From positions 89,907,556-89,971,555 of the forward strand of contig CM049310.1 in NCBI GenBank assembly GCA_026874595.1: a stretch of 64,000 nt of DNA, given 5' to 3'. Below, piece after piece: positions 51,154 through 63,398 of this stretch. The position numbers and the translations under genes are program-made. The stretch is from Sipunculus nudus. Taxonomy: Eukaryota; Annelida; Sipuncula; Golfingiida; Sipunculidae. The notes under the pieces are model-generated. The model saw nothing but the letters and a program-made list of their open reading frames with translations, had not been told where the DNA came from and made no database searches. Position 1 is the stretch's first letter, and every line of letters starts with the position of its first letter.

Positions 51154-54100
51154 AAATAGGTCCCAAAAATCCATAATATCCCATTAAGAAAAAAAAACAG
51201 AATTATACATTTCTGAATTTGATTGAAAGAATTTGCTATTTATTTTTATATTCATGTGCACGAACAGGCACTGTTATGTAGCCGGGGAACTAGTCTTCGT
51301 CCCTATGGGTCATAATCGTGTTTAAATTTGGGAGAATACATCATTTATGTGGTATTTTTACAATAAGCAAAGCATAAGCAAAACGTAAACAAAGTGTAAG
51401 CAAAGGAATTAGGACTCCATAAATGAGATTTTCGACCGTTTATTGAAGTTATAATGTATTATTCAACTTGTCAGGAGTCTTATTTATGACAGAAATCGTG
51501 CAAAACAGTAGAGATATTGAGATCAAATCAGAAAATAGGTCCCGAAAATCCATTATATCCAATTGAGAAAAATGCAGAATTATACATTTCTGATTTTGAT
51601 TGTACGAATTTGCCCTTTATTTTTATATTCATAGGCACGAACAGGCACTGTTATGTAGCCGGGGAAATAATCTTCGTCCCTATGGGTCAAAATCGTGTTT
51701 AAATTTGAGAGAATACATCATTTATGTAGTGTTTTTAAAATAAGCAAAGCATAAGCAAAACGTAAACAAAGTGTAAGCAAAGGATTTAGGACTTCATAAA
51801 TGCGATTTTCGACCGTTTTCTGAAGTTATAATGTATTATTCGACGTGTCAGGAGTGTTATTTATGACAGAAATCGTGCAAAAAACTCGAGATATTGTGAT
51901 CAAGTGAGAAAATAGGTCCCGAAAATCCATAATATCTCCATAAAAAAAGCAGAATTATACATTTCTGATTTTGATTGAACGAATTTGCTCTTTATTTTTA
52001 TATTCATGTGCACGAACAGGCACTGTTATGTAGCCGGGGAACTAGTCTTCGTCCCTATGGGTCATAATCGTGTTTAAATTTGGGAGAATACATCATTTAT
52101 GTGGTGTTTTTACATAAAGCAAAGCATAAGCAAAACGTAAACAAAGTGTAAACAAAGGAATTAGGACTTCATTAAAGCGATTTTCGACCTTTTTCTGAAG
52201 TTATAATGTATTATTCAACTTGGTAGGAGTCTTATTTATGACAGATGATTTTGATTGAACGAATTTGCTCTTTATTTTTATATTCATGTGCACGAACAGG
52301 CACTGTTATGTAGCCGGGGAACTAGTCTTCGTCCCTATTGGTCATTATCGTGTTTAAATTTGGGAGAATACATCATTTATATGGTGTTTTTACAATAAGC
52401 AAAGCATAAGCAAAACGTAAACAAAGTGTAAGCAAAGGAATTAGGACTTCATAAATGAGATTTTCGACCGTTTTCTGAAGTTATAATGTATTATTCGACG
52501 TTTCTGGAGTCTTTTTTATGACAGAAATCGTGCAAAACACTAGAGATATTGTGATCAAGTGAGAAAATAGGTCCCGAAAATTCATAATATCTCCTTAAGA
52601 AAAAGCAGAATTATACATTTCTGATTTTGATTGAACGAATTTGCTCTTTATTTTTATATTCATGTGCACGAACAGGCACTGTTATGTAGCCCGGGAACTA
52701 GTCTTCGTCCCTATGGGTCAAAATCGTGTTTAAATTTAGGAGAATACATCATTATTTGTGGTGTTTTTACAATAAGCAAGGCATAAGCAAAACGTAGACA
52801 AAGTGTAAGCAAAGGAATTAGGACTTCATAAATGAGATTTTCGACCGTTTATTGAAGTTATAATGTATTATTCAACTTGTCAGGAGTCTTATTTATAACA
52901 GAAATCGTGCAAATCAGTAGAGATATTGTGATCAAATCAGAAAATAGGTCCCGAAAATCCATAATATCCAATTGAGAATAATGCAGAATTATACATTTCT
53001 GATTTAGATTGAACGAATTTGCTCTTTATTTTTATATTCATGTGCACGAACAGGCACTGTTATGTAGCCGGAGAACTAATCTTCGTCCCTATTTGTCAAA
53101 ATCGTGTTTAAATTTGAGAGAATACATCATGTATGTGGTGTTTTTACAATAAGCAAAGCATAAGCAAAACGTAAACAAAGTGTAAGCAAAGGAATTAGGA
53201 CTTCATAAATGCGATTTTCGACCGTTTTCTGAAGTTATAATGTATTATTCGACGTGTCAGGAGTCTTATTTAAGACAGAAATCGTGCAAAACACTAGAGT
53301 TATTGTGATCAAGTGAGAAAATAGGTCCCGAAAATCCATAATATCTCCTTAAGAAAAAGCAGAATTACACATTTCTGATTTTGATTGAACGAATTTGCTC
53401 TTTATTTTTATATTCATGTGCACGAACAGGCACTGTTATGTAGCCCGGGAACTAGTCTTCGTCCCTATGGGTCAAAATCGTGTTTAAATTTAGGAGAATA
53501 CATCATTATTTGTGGTGTTTTTACAATAAGCAAGGTATACGCAAAAAGTAGACAAAGTGTAAGCAAAGGAATTAGGACTTCATAAATGAGATTTTCGACC
53601 GTTTATTGAAGTTATAATGTATTATTCAACTTGTCAGGAGTCTTATTTATGACAGAAATCGTGCAAATCAGTAGAGATATTGTGATCATACAGAAAATAG
53701 GTCCCGAAAATCCATAATATCCAATTGAGAAAAATGCAGAATTATACATTTCTGATTTAGATTGAACGAATTTGCTCTTTATTTTTATATTCATGTGCAC
53801 GAACAGGCACTGTTATGTAGCCGGAGAACTAATCTTCGTCCCTATTTGTCAAAATCGTGTTTAAATTTGAGAGAATACATCATGTATGTGGTGTTTTTAC
53901 AATAAGCAAAGCATAAGCAAAACGTAAACAAAGTGTAAGCAAAGGAATTAGGACTTCATAAATAAGATTTTCGACCGTTTTCTGAAGTTATAATGTATTA
54001 TTCGACGTGTCAGGATTCTTATTTAAGACAGAAATCGTGCAAAACACTAGAGATATTGTGATCAAGTGAGAAAATAGGTCCCGAAAATCCATAATATCTC

Positions 54101-55578
54101 CTTAAGAAAAAGCAGAATTATACATTTCTGATTTTGATTGAACGAATTTGCTCTTTATTTTTATATTCATGTGCACGAACAGGCACTGTTATGTAGCCCG
54201 GGAACTAGTCTTCGTCCCTATATGTCAAAATCGTGTTTAAATTTGGGAGAATACATCATTTATGTGGTGTTTTTACAATAAGCAAGGCATAAGCAAAACG
54301 TAGACAAAGTGTAAGCAAAGGAATTAGGACTTCATAAATGAGATTTTCGACCGTTTTTTGAAGTTATAATGTATTATTCGACGTTTCAGGAGTCTTATTT
54401 ATGACAGAAATCGTGCAAAACACCAGAGATATTGTGATCAAGTGAGAAAATAGGTCCCGAAAATCCATAATATCTCCTTAAAAAAAGCAGAATTATACAT
54501 TTCTGATTTTGATTGAACGAATTTGCTCTTTATTTTTATATTCATGTGCACGAACAGGCACTGTTATGTAACCCGGGTACTAGTCTTCGTCCCTACGGGT
54601 CAAAATCGTGTTTAAATTTAGGAGAATACATCATTTATGTGGTGTTTTTACAATAAGCAAAGCATAAGCAAAACGTAGACAAAGTGTAAGCAAAGGAATT
54701 AGGACTCCATAAATGAGATTTTCGACCGTTTATTGAAGTTATAATGTATTATTCAACTTGTCAGGAGTCTTATTTATGACAGAAATCGTGCAAAACAGTA
54801 GAGATATTGAGATCAAATCAGAAAATAGGTCCCGAAAATCCATAATATCCAATTGATAAAAAAATGCAGAATTATACATTTCTGATTTTGATTGAACGAA
54901 TTTGCCCTTTATTTTTATATTCATGAGCACGAACAGGCACTGTTATGTAGCCGGGGAACTAATCTTCGTCCCTATGGGTCAAAATCGTGTTTAAATTTAG
55001 GAGAATACATCATTTATGTGGTGTTTAAACAATAAGCAAAGCATAAGCAAAACGTAAACAAAGTGTAAGCAAAGGAATTAGGACTTCATAAATGAGATTT
55101 TCGACCGTTTTTTGAAGTTATAATGTATTATTCAACTTGTCAGGATTCTTATTTATGACAGAAATCGTGCAAAACAGTAGAGATATTGTGATCAAATGAG
55201 AAAATAGGTCCCGAAAATCCATAATATCCAATTGAGAAAAAAGCACAATTATACATTTCTGATTTTGATTGAACGAATTTGCTCTTTATTTTTATATTCA
55301 TGTGCACGAACAGGCACTGTTATGTAGCCGGGGAACTAGTCTTCGTCCCTATGGGTCATAATCGTGTTTAAATTTGGGAGAATACATCATTTATGTGGTG
55401 TTTTTAAATAAAGCAAAGCATAAGCAAAACGTAAACAAAGTGTAAGCAAAGGAATTAGGACTTCATAAAAGCGATTTTCGACCGTTATCTGAAGTTATAA
55501 TGTCTTATTCGACGTGTCAGGAGTCTTATTTATGACAGAAATTGTGCAAAACAGTAGAGATATTGTGGTCAAATGAGA
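51154..55578 (+). repeat. HOR family D, unit D2 (12 monomers, one truncated, 4425 bp)
   Basis: Starts are 51154, 51533, 51910, a fused truncated monomer, 52565, 52942, 53319, 53695, 54072, 54448, 54823 and 55202. The organisation is identical to D1. The few differences I noticed from D1 include a cluster of three substitutions at about 52464-52478 and reversion of the D1-only variants to the family form. Confidence 0.9.
51910..52564 (+). repeat. Fused monomers with a 98-bp deletion (copy 2)
   Basis: The junction GACAGA / TGATTTTG lies at 52245/52246, exactly 4425 bp from copy 1 and with the same breakpoints. The shared breakpoint shows common descent of the units, not independent deletions. 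Confidence 0.87.
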
Positions 55579-58500
55579 AAATAGGTCCCAAAAATCCATA
55601 ATATCCCATTAAGAAAAAAAAACAGAATTATACATTTCTGAATTTGATTGAAAGAATTTGCTATTTATTTTTATATTCATGTGCACGAACAGGCACTGTT
55701 ATGTAGCCGGGGAACTAGTCTTCGTCCCTATGGGTCATAATCGTGTTTAAATTTGGGAGAATACATCATTTATGTGGTATTTTTACAATAAGCAAAGCAT
55801 AAGCAAAACGTAAACAAAGTGTAAGCAAAGGAATTAGGACTCCATAAATGAGATTTTCGACCGTTTATTGAAGTTATAATGTATTATTCAACTTGTCAGG
55901 AGTCTTATTTATGACAGAAATCGTGCAAAACAGTAGAGATATTGAGATCAAATCAGAAAATAGGTCCCGAAAATCCATTATATCCAATTGAGAAAAATGC
56001 AGAATTATACATTTCTGATTTTGATTGTACGAATTTGCCCTTTATTTTTATATTCATAGGCACGAACAGGCACTGTTATGTAGCCGGGGAAATAATCTTC
56101 GTCCCTATGGGTCAAAATCGTGTTTAAATTTGAGAGAATACATCATTTATGTAGTGTTTTTAAAATAAGCAAAGCATAAGCAAAACGTAAACAAAGTGTA
56201 AGCAAAGGATTTAGGACTTCATAAATGCGATTTTCGACCGTTTTCTGAAGTTATAATGTATTATTCGACGTGTCAGGAGTGTTATTTATGACAGAAATCG
56301 TGCAAAAAACTCGAGATATTGTGATCAAGTGAGAAAATAGGTCCCGAAAATCCATAATATCTCCATAAAAAAAGCAGAATTATACATTTCTGATTTTGAT
56401 TGAACGAATTTGCTCTTTATTTTTATATTCATGTGCACGAACAGGCACTGTTATGTAGCCGGGGAACTAGTCTTCGTCCCTATGGGTCATAATCGTGTTT
56501 AAATTTGGGAGAATACATCATTTATGTGGTGTTTTTACATAAAGCAAAGCATAAGCAAAACGTAAACAAAGTGTAAACAAAGGAATTAGGACTTCATTAA
56601 AGCGATTTTCGACCTTTTTCTGAAGTTATAATGTATTATTCAACTTGGTAGGAGTCTTATTTATGACAGATGATTTTGATTGAACGAATTTGCTCTTTAT
56701 TTTTATATTCATGTGCACGAACAGGCACTGTTATGTAGCCGGGGAACTAGTCTTCGTCCCTATGGGTCAAAATCGTGTTTAAATTTAGGAGAATACATCA
56801 TTATTTGTGGTGTTTTTACAATAAGCAAGGCATAAGCAAAACGTAGACAAAGTGTAAGCAAAGGAATTAGGACTTCATAAATGAGATTTTCGACCGTTTA
56901 TTGAAGTTATAATGTATTATTCAACTTGTCAGGAGTCTTATTTATAACAGAAATCGTGCAAATCAGTAGAGATATTGTGATCAAATCAGAAAATAGGTCC
57001 CGAAAATCCATAATATCCAATTGAGAATAATGCAGAATTATACATTTCTGATTTAGATTGAACGAATTTGCTCTTTATTTTTATATTCATGTGCACGAAC
57101 AGGCACTGTTATGTAGCCGGAGAACTAATCTTCGTCCCTATTTGTCAAAATCGTGTTTAAATTTGAGAGAATACATCATGTATGTGGTGTTTTTACAATA
57201 AGCAAAGCATAAGCAAAACGTAAACAAAGTGTAAGCAAAGGAATTAGGACTTCATAAATGCGATTTTCGACCGTTTTCTGAAGTTATAATGTATTATTCG
57301 ACGTGTCAGGAGTCTTATTTAAGACAGAAATCGTGCAAAACACTAGAGTTATTGTGATCAAGTGAGAAAATAGGTCCCGAAAATCCATAATATCTCCTTA
57401 AGAAAAAGCAGAATTACACATTTCTGATTTTGATTGAACGAATTTGCTCTTTATTTTTATATTCATGTGCACGAACAGGCACTGTTATGTAGCCCGGGAA
57501 CTAGTCTTCGTCCCTATGGGTCAAAATCGTGTTTAAATTTAGGAGAATACATCATTATTTGTGGTGTTTTTACAATAAGCAAGGTATACGCAAAAAGTAG
57601 ACAAAGTGTAAGCAAAGGAATTAGGACTTCATAAATGAGATTTTCGACCGTTTATTGAAGTTATAATGTATTATTCAACTTGTCAGGAGTCTTATTTATG
57701 ACAGAAATCGTGCAAATCAGTAGAGATATTGTGATCATACAGAAAATAGGTCCCGAAAATCCATAATATCCAATTGAGAAAAATGCAGAATTATACATTT
57801 CTGATTTAGATTGAACGAATTTGCTCTTTATTTTTATATTCATGTGCACGAACAGGCACTGTTATGTAGCCGGAGAACTAATCTTCGTCCCTATTTGTCA
57901 AAATCGTGTTTAAATTTGAGAGAATACATCATGTATGTGGTGTTTTTACAATAAGCAAAGCATAAGCAAAACGTAAACAAAGTGTAAGCAAATAATTAGG
58001 ACTTCATAAATAAGATTTTCGACCGTTTTCTGAAGTTATAATGTATTATTCGACGTGTCAGGATTCTTATTTAAGACAGAAATCGTGCAAAACACTAGAG
58101 ATATTGTGATCAAGTGAGAAAATAAGTCCCGAAAATCCATAATATCTCCTTAAGAAAAATCAGAATTATACATTTCTGATTTTGATTGAACGAATTTGCT
58201 CTTTATTTTTATATTCATGTGCACGAACAGGCACTGTTATGTAGCCCGGGACCTAGTCTTCGTCCCTATATGTCAAAATCGTGTTTAAATTTGGGAGAAT
58301 ACATCATTTATGTGGTGTTTTTACAATAAGCAAGGCATAAGCAAAACGTAGACAAAGTGTAAGCAAAGGAATTAGGACTTCATAAATGAGATTTTCGACC
58401 GTTTTTTGAAGTTATAATGTATTATTCGACGTTTCAGGAGTCTTATTTATGACAGAAATCGTGCAAAACACCAGAGATATTGTGATCAAGTGAGAAAATA

Positions 58501-59626
58501 GGTCCCGAAAATCCATAATATCTCCTTAAAAAAAGCAGAATTATACATTTCTGATTTTGATTGAACGAATTTGCTCTTTATTTTTATATTCATGTGCACG
58601 AACAGGCACTGTTATGTAACCCGGGTACTAGTCTTCGTCCCTACGGGTCAAAATCGTGTTTAAATTTAGGAGAATACATCATTTATGTGGTGTTTTTACA
58701 ATAAGCAAAGCATAAGCAAAACGTAGACAAAGTGTAAGCAAAGGAATTAGGACTCCATAAATGAGATTTTCGACCGTTTATTGAAGTTATAATGTATTAT
58801 TCAACTTGTCAGGAGTCTTATTTATGACAGAAATCGTGCAAAACAGTAGAGATATTGAGATCAAATCAGAAAATAGGTCCCGAAAATCCATAATATCCAA
58901 TTGATAAAAAAATGCAGAATTATACATTTCTGATTTTGATTGAACGAATTTGCCCTTTATTTTTATATTCATGAGCACGAACAGGCACTGTTATGTAGCC
59001 GGGGAACTAATCTTCGTCCCTATGGGTCAAAATCGTGTTTAAATTTAGGAGAATACATCATTTATGTGGTGTTTAAACAATAAGCAAAGCATAAGCAAAA
59101 CGTAAACAAAGTGTAAGCAAAGGAATTAGGACTTCATAAATGAGATTTTCGACCGTTTTTTGAAGTTATAATGTATTATTCAACTTGTCAGGATTCTTAT
59201 TTATGACAGAAATCGTGCAAAACAGTAGAGATATTGTGATCAAATGAGAAAATAGGTCCCGAAAATCCATAATATCCAATTGAGAAAAAAGCACAATTAT
59301 ACATTTCTGATTTTGATTGAACGAATTTGCTCTTTATTTTTATATTCATGTGCACGAACAGGCACTGTTATGTAGCCGGGGAACTAGTCTTCGTCCCTAT
59401 GGGTCATAATCGTGTTTAAATTTGGGAGAATACATCATTTATGTGGTGTTTTTAAATAAAGCAAAGCATAAGCAAAACGTAAACAAAGTGTAAGCAAAGG
59501 AATTAGGACTTCATAAAAGCGATTTTCGACCGTTATCTGAAGTTATAATGTCTTATTCGACGTGTCAGGAGTCTTATTTATGACAGAAATTGTGCAAAAC
59601 AGTAGAGATATTGTGGTCAAATGAGA
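55579..59626 (+). repeat. HOR family D, unit D3 (11 monomers, one truncated, 4048 bp)
   Basis: Starts are 55579, 55958, 56335, a fused truncated monomer, 56991, 57368, 57744, 58120 (box variant AAATAAGTCCC), 58496, 58871 and 59250. Compared with D2 it is short by one monomer (about 376 bp), lost just after the 98-bp deletion junction. Private variants include GCAAATAATTAGG near 57990 (a two-base loss) and CGGGACCTAGTC near 58247. Confidence 0.88.
56335..56990 (+). repeat. Fused monomers with the 98-bp deletion and a further one-monomer loss (copy 3)
   Basis: The junction lies at 56670/56671, 4425 bp from copy 2. The sequence then starts as the D2 monomer at 52246 (CCGGGGAACTAG) but continues as the next D2 monomer (TATGGGTCAAAATCG, ATTATTTGTGG). 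D2 reads TATTGGTCATTATCG and TTATATGGTG before that point. The switch lies at about 56743-56764, inside sequence identical in both parents, as expected of a homologous unequal crossover between neighbouring monomers. Confidence 0.85.
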
Positions 59627-61889
59627 AAATAGGTCCCAAAAATCCATAATATCCCATTAAGAAAAAAAAACAGAATTATACATTTCTGAATTTGATTGAA
59701 AGAATTTGCTATTTATTTTTATATTCATGTGCACGAACAGGCACTGTTATGTAGCCGGGGAACTAGTCTTCGTCCCTATGGGTCATAATCGTGTTTAAAT
59801 TTGGGAGAATACATCATTTATGTGGTATTTTTACAATAAGCAAAGCATAAGCAAAACGTAAACAAAGTGTAAGCAAAGGAATTAGTACTTCATAAATAAG
59901 ATTTTCGACCGTTTTTTGAAGTTATAATGTATTATTCAACTTGTCAGGAGTCTTATTTATGACAGAAATCGTGCAAAACAGTAGAGATATTGTGATCAAA
60001 TGAGAAAATAGGTCCCGAAAATCCATAATATCCAATTGAGAAAAAAGCACAATTATACATTTCTGATTTTGATTGAACGAATTTGCTCTTTAATTTTTAT
60101 ATTCATGTGCACGAACAGGCACTGTTATGTAGCCGGGGAACTAGTCTTCGTCCCTATGGGTCATAATCGTGTTTAAATTTGAGAGAATACATCATGTATG
60201 TGGTGTTTTTACAATAAGCAAAGCATAAGCAAAACGTAAACAAAGTGTAAGCAAAGGAATTAGGACTTCATAAATGCGATTTTCGACCGTTTTCTGAAGT
60301 TATAATGTATTATTCGACGTGTCAGGATTCTTATTTAACACAGAAATCGTGCAAAACACTAGAGATATTGTGATCAAGTGAGAAAATAGGTCCCGAAAAT
60401 CCATAATATCTCCTTAAGAAAACCAGAATTATACATTTCTGATTTTGATTGAACGAATTTGCTCTTTATTTTTATATTCATGTGCACGAACAGGCACTGT
60501 TATGTAGCCCGGGAACTAGTCTTCGTCCCTATATGTCAAAATCGTGTTTAAATTTGGGAGAATACATCATTTATGTGGTGTTTTTACAATAAGCAAGGCA
60601 TAAGCAAAACGTAGACAAAGTGTAAGCAAAGGAATTAGGACTTCATAAATGAGATTTTCGACCGTTTTTTGAAGTTATAATGTATTATTCGACGTTTCAG
60701 GAGTCTTATTTATGACAGAAATCGTGCAAAACACCAGAGATATTGTGATCAAGTGAGAAAATAGGTCCCGAAAATCCATAATATCTCCTTAAAAAAAGCA
60801 GAATTATACATTTCTGATTTTGATTGAACGAATTTGCTCTTTATTTTTATATTCATGTGCACGAACAGGCACTGTTATGTAACCCGGGTACTAGTCTTCG
60901 TCCCTACGGGTCAAAATCGTGTTTAAATTTAGGAGAATACATCATTTATGTGGTGTTTTTACAATAAGCAAAGCATAAGCAAAACGTAGACAAAGTGTAA
61001 GCAAAGGAATTAGGACTCCATAAATGAGATTTTCGACCGTTTATTGAAGTTATAATGTATTATTCAACTTGTCAGGAGTCTTATTTATGACAGAAATCGT
61101 GCAAAACAGTAGAGATATTGAGATCAAATCAGAAAATAGGTCCCGAAAATCCATAATATCCAATTGATAAAAAAATGCAGAATTATACATTTCTGATTTT
61201 GATTGAACGAATTTGCCCTTTATTTTTATATTCATGAGCACGAACAGGCACTGTTATGTAGCCGGGGAACTAATCTTCGTCCCTATGGGTCAAAATCGTG
61301 TTTAAATTTAGGAGAATACATCATTTATGTGGTGTTTAAACAATAAGCAAAGCATAAGCAAAACGTAAACAAAGTGTAAGCAAAGGAATTAGGACTTCAT
61401 AAATGAGATTTTCGACCGTTTTTTGAAGTTATAATGTATTATTCAACTTGTCAGGATTCTTATTTATGACAGAAATCGTGCAAAACAGTAGAGATATTGT
61501 GATCAAATGAGAAAATAGGTCCCGAAAATCCATAATATCCAATTGAGAAAAAAGCACAATTATACATTTCTGATTTTGATTGAACGAATTTGCTCTTTAT
61601 TTTTATATTCATGTGCACGAACAGGCACTGTTATGTAGCCGGGGAACTAGTCTTCGTCCCTATGGGTCATAATCGTGTTTAAATTTGGGAGAATACATCA
61701 TTTATGTGGTGTTTTTAAATAAAGCAAAGCATAAGCAAAACGTAAACAAAGTGTAAGCAAAGGAATTAGGACTTCATAAAAGCGATTTTCGACCGTTATC
61801 TGAAGTTATAATGTCTTATTCGACGTGTCAGGAGTCTTATTTATGACAGAAATCGTGCAAAACAGTAGAGATATTGTGGTCAAATGAGA
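59627..61889 (+). repeat. HOR family D, unit D4 (6 monomers, 2263 bp)
   Basis: The order is y' (59627), a chimera (60006), then copies of the last four D3 monomers at 60384, 60759, 61134 and 61513. CACCAGAG (60732), GTTTAAAC (61334) and the m5 segment at 61134 all sit 2263 bp after their D3 copies. Relative to D2, the monomers from 51533 to about 54071 are replaced by the single chimera, so the truncated monomer has also been lost. Confidence 0.87.
60006..60383 (+). repeat. Chimeric monomer z / D-series
   Basis: The start is type z (CTCTTTAATTTTT, CCGGGGAACTAG, GGTCATAATCG). The rest resembles the D monomer at 53695-54071 (CATGTATGTGG, CAGGATTC, TTATTTAA before CACAG), although it keeps AAATGCG rather than AAATAAG. 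The switch is near 60143-60195. The next monomer, at 60384, is the normal successor of the D-series copy, so the chimera explains the shortening of D4. Confidence 0.75.
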
Positions 61890-62646
61890 AAAGAGGTCCC
61901 AAAAATCCATAATATCCCATTAAGAAAAAAAAACAGAATTATACATTTCTGAATTTGATTGAAAGAATTTGCTATTTATTTTTATATTCATGTGCACGAA
62001 CAGGCACTGTTATGTAGCCGGGGAACTAGTCTTCGTTCCTATGGGTCATAATCGTGTTTAAATTTGGGAGAATACATCATTTATGTGGTATTTTTACAAT
62101 AAGCAAAGCATAAGCAAAACGTAAACAAAGTGTAAGCAAAGGAATTAGTACTTCATAAATAAGATTTTCGACCGTTTTTTGAAGTTATAATGTATTATTC
62201 AACTTGTCAGGAGTCTTATTTATGACAGAAATCGTGCAAAACAGTAGAGATATTGTGATCAAATGAGAAAATAGGTCCCGAAAATCCATAATATCCAATT
62301 GAGAAAAAAGCACAATTATACATTTCTGATTTTGATTGAACGAATTTGCTCTTTAATTTTTATATTCATGTGCACGAACAGGCACTGTTATGTAGCCGGG
62401 GAACTAGTCTTCGTCCCTATGGGTCATAATCGTGTTTAAATTTGAGAGAATACATCATTTATGTGGTGTTTTTACAATGAGCAAAGCATAAGCAAAACGT
62501 AAACAAAGTGTAAGCAAAGGAATTAGGACTTCATAAATGCGATTTTCGACCGTTTTCTGAAGTTATAATGTATTATTCGACGTGTCAGGAGTCTTATTTA
62601 TGACAGAAATCGTGCAAAACACTAGAGATATTGTGATCAAGTGAGA

Positions 62647-63021
62647 AAATAGGTCCCGAAAATCCATAATATCTCCATAAAAAAAGCAAAATTATACATT
62701 TCTGATGTTGATTGAACGAATTTGCTCTTTATTTTTATATTCATGTGCACGAACAGGCACTGTTATGTAGCCGGGGAACTAGTCTTCGTCCCTATGGGTC
62801 ATAATCGTGTTTAAATTTGGGAGAATACATCATTTATGTGGTGTTTTTACAATGAGCAAAGCATAAGCAAAACGTAGACAAAGTGTAAGCAAAGGAATTA
62901 GGACTCCATAAATGAGATTTTCGACCGTTTATTGAAGTTATAATGTATTATTCAACTTGTCAGGAGTCTTATTTATGACAGAAATCGTGCAAAACAGTAG
63001 AGATATTGAGATCAAATCAGA
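62647..63021 (+). repeat. Chimeric monomer w / m4
   Basis: The first part is w (CTCCATAAAAAAAGC, GATGTTG, GGTCATAATCG). The last part is m4-like (CGTAGACAAAG, GGACTCCAT, TTATTGAAG, ATTGAGATC). Between them ACAATGAGC is z-like. The switch falls near 62850-62878. The next monomer begins as m5, the normal successor of m4. Confidence 0.78.
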
Positions 63022-63398
63022 AAATAGGTCCCGAAAATCCATAATATCCAATTGATAAAAAAGCACAATTATACATTTCTGATTTTGATTGAACGAAATT
63101 GCTCTTTATTTTTATATTCATGTGCACGAACAGGCACTGTTATGTAGCCGGGGAACTAGTCTTCGTCCCTATGGGTCATAATCGTGTTTAAATGTGGGAG
63201 AATACATCATTTATGTGGTGTTTTTAAATAAAGCAAAGCATAAGCAAAACGTAAACAAAGTGTAAGCAAAGGAATTAGGACTTCATAAAAGCGATTTTCG
63301 ACCGTTATCTGAAGTTATAATGTCTTATTCGACGTGTCAGGAGTCTTATTTATGACAGAAATCGTGCAAAACAGTAGAGATATTGTGGTCAAATGAGA
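63022..63398 (+). repeat. Chimeric monomer m5 / x
   Basis: The start has the m5 form CCAATTGATAAAAAA but continues with the x form GCACAATTATAC, TTTTTAAATAAAGC, TTATCTGAAG and GTCTTATTCG. The switch lies in the A-run near 63054-63062. Private variants are CGAAATTGC near 63095 and AAATGTGGG near 63191. A similar GATAAAAAAGCAC combination occurs in the monomer at 1. Confidence 0.72.

Larger units (their letters stand above)
61890..63398 (+). repeat. HOR family D, unit D5 (4 monomers, 1509 bp)
   Basis: The order is y' (61890, box mutated to AAAGAGGTCCC), z (62269), a w-derived chimera (62647) and an m5/x chimera (63022). The mutated box recurs at 63399, 1509 bp later, and nowhere else in the window. 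It therefore marks D5 and the following unit as a fresh duplication. CTTCGTTCC near 62033 is private to this copy. Confidence 0.85.
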
